A stretch of DNA of 11,718 bases from contig QQUD01001040.1 of the NCBI GenBank assembly GCA_008501785.1, forward strand, positions 1-11,718, written 5' to 3'. The position numbers and the translations under genes are program-made. The DNA is from Chloroflexota bacterium. GTDB lineage: Bacteria > Chloroflexota > Anaerolineae > Promineifilales > Promineifilaceae. This document shows positions 11,159 to 11,718 of this stretch, piece by piece; positions within the stretch are counted from its first letter, which is position 1; every line of letters begins with the position of its first letter. The notes beneath the pieces were generated by a model, which had not been told where the DNA came from, did no database searches, and was given only the letters and a program-made list of their open reading frames with translations.

Positions 11159-11718
11159 GCTGCTGCCCCCTTTCTTGCTTTTTTCACGAACTCCATTACC
11201 CAACCTCTGACGAGACGAATGATGTCATAAACCGGGTCTAACGGACATAAGAAATTACACCAAGGCCGTTTTACAAACAGCGACATGATTAAAATGATGC
11301 CCAACAAGGCAAACATGATCGTTGAACCGGTTAAACTGAACAGCGTGCCAAATATTTCAAAACTGGAAAGCCCTGGATTGCGGAACACCATTGCAATCAT
11401 AATTGCGCACCAGGCCAGCCCACGCTGTAACCATACAAAAAAGCGACGATACTTGCGCGGACCTGATAGTTTGGCGCCACCAATTGCGCCCATGCACTCT
11501 TGGACAGCACCAAATGGACAAAACCAGGCACAGTAAGCGTTTTTATTGTCTACTGTTAGTACCAAGAAAAGCCCACCGATGAGGAAATACCAATACAAAT
11601 TAGTCTGCCATTGTGGCCAAAATCCAAGCAAAAAGGTGTTGATTTTGGAAATAGTGAGTGGCAAATTAAACCAAAATACAAGCACAACCATGCCGGTAAT
11701 GAGAATGCCCCATCGAGC
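11155..11718 (-). CDS. Membrane polyferredoxin of NosR/NapH type (N-terminus outside window)
   Basis: The visible 187 C-terminal residues read in frame from the window edge to TGA 11155-11157. They contain several membrane segments (for example WYFLIGGLFLVLTV and TIMFALLGIILIMSLFV) and two cysteine clusters, CAWFCPFGAVQEC and CNFLCPLDPVYD, of the 4Fe-4S type found in NosR, NapH and RnfG-linked electron-transfer proteins. The second cluster shows only two Cys here, fewer than a full 4Fe-4S set, so it may be incomplete or completed by a Cys elsewhere. The missing N-terminus may hold an FMN-binding domain, which would explain the downstream apbE. Its stop overlaps the apbE start by 4 nt. Its electron donor and acceptor cannot be told from this window. 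Confidence 0.82.
   Translation of the reverse strand, partial: ARWGILITGMVVLVFWFNLPLTISKINTFLLGFWPQWQTNLYWYFLIGGLFLVLTVDNKNAYCAWFCPFGAVQECMGAIGGAKLSGPRKYRRFFVWLQRGLAWCAIMIAMVFRNPGLSSFEIFGTLFSLTGSTIMFALLGIILIMSLFVKRPWCNFLCPLDPVYDIIRLVRGWVMEFVKKARKGAAA

Overview
The window looks like a chromosomal segment of a lipoprotein-exporting bacterium of moderate GC. The style of the proteins suggests a Chloroflexota (Anaerolineae-like) genome: a lipid-anchored ChvE-type sugar receptor, DUF3179 lipoproteins, and a NarL-type two-component pair with unusual domain fusions. This taxonomic placement is inference; there is no rRNA or other marker in the window. Almost everything is coding and no mobile element, tRNA, rRNA or CRISPR array was seen.

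Layout. (1) Positions 1-2048 hold two divergent DUF3179 lipoproteins. The left one (minus strand, runs off the window) has an intact CPLC motif. The right one (plus strand, 1050-2048) has an in-frame TGA exactly where the first Cys of that motif should be, an open frame on both sides, and a hairpin 19 nt downstream. It is therefore a strong candidate selenoprotein (UxxC). (2) Positions 2101-7123 (minus) are a complete CUT2 sugar importer operon of the ChvE-GguA-GguB (MmsAB) type, transcribed binding protein -> double ATPase -> permease. The binding protein is unusual: a lipoprotein carrying two receptor domains in tandem, about 86% identical to each other by eye. (3) Positions 7124-7478 are a divergent control region with several dyads and a TATAAT box placed so that the regulator mRNA would be leaderless. 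(4) Positions 7479-10128 (plus) are a two-gene signalling operon. The response regulator has a REC-LuxR HTH-REC layout. The histidine kinase has no membrane segment; in place of a normal sensor it carries an N-terminal ABC ATPase domain related to the first ATPase domain of CUT2 sugar importers. That domain keeps the Walker A motif but has lost the signature motif, the catalytic Glu and the switch His. (5) Positions 10157-11718 (minus) hold an ApbE FMN transferase overlapping by 4 nt the end of a membrane polyferredoxin of the NosR/NapH type.

How the parts may work together. The divergent importer and signalling operons suggest a sugar-responsive circuit. The simplest model is that the ABC-like domain of the kinase reads the state of the importer (by docking on the permease or pairing with the true ATPase) or reads nucleotide, and passes it to the kinase and the two-receiver regulator, which then acts on the shared control region. 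This is a hypothesis. The ApbE/Fe-S pair is an independent membrane electron-transfer module.

A further signal runs across the whole window: the palindrome AACGGCCGTT, often extended to GGAAACGGCCGTTTCC, occurs eight times exactly where about 0.01 would be expected by chance. Seven of the eight encode Thr-Ala-Val inside unrelated proteins. It resembles a highly iterated palindrome in the manner of cyanobacterial HIP1.
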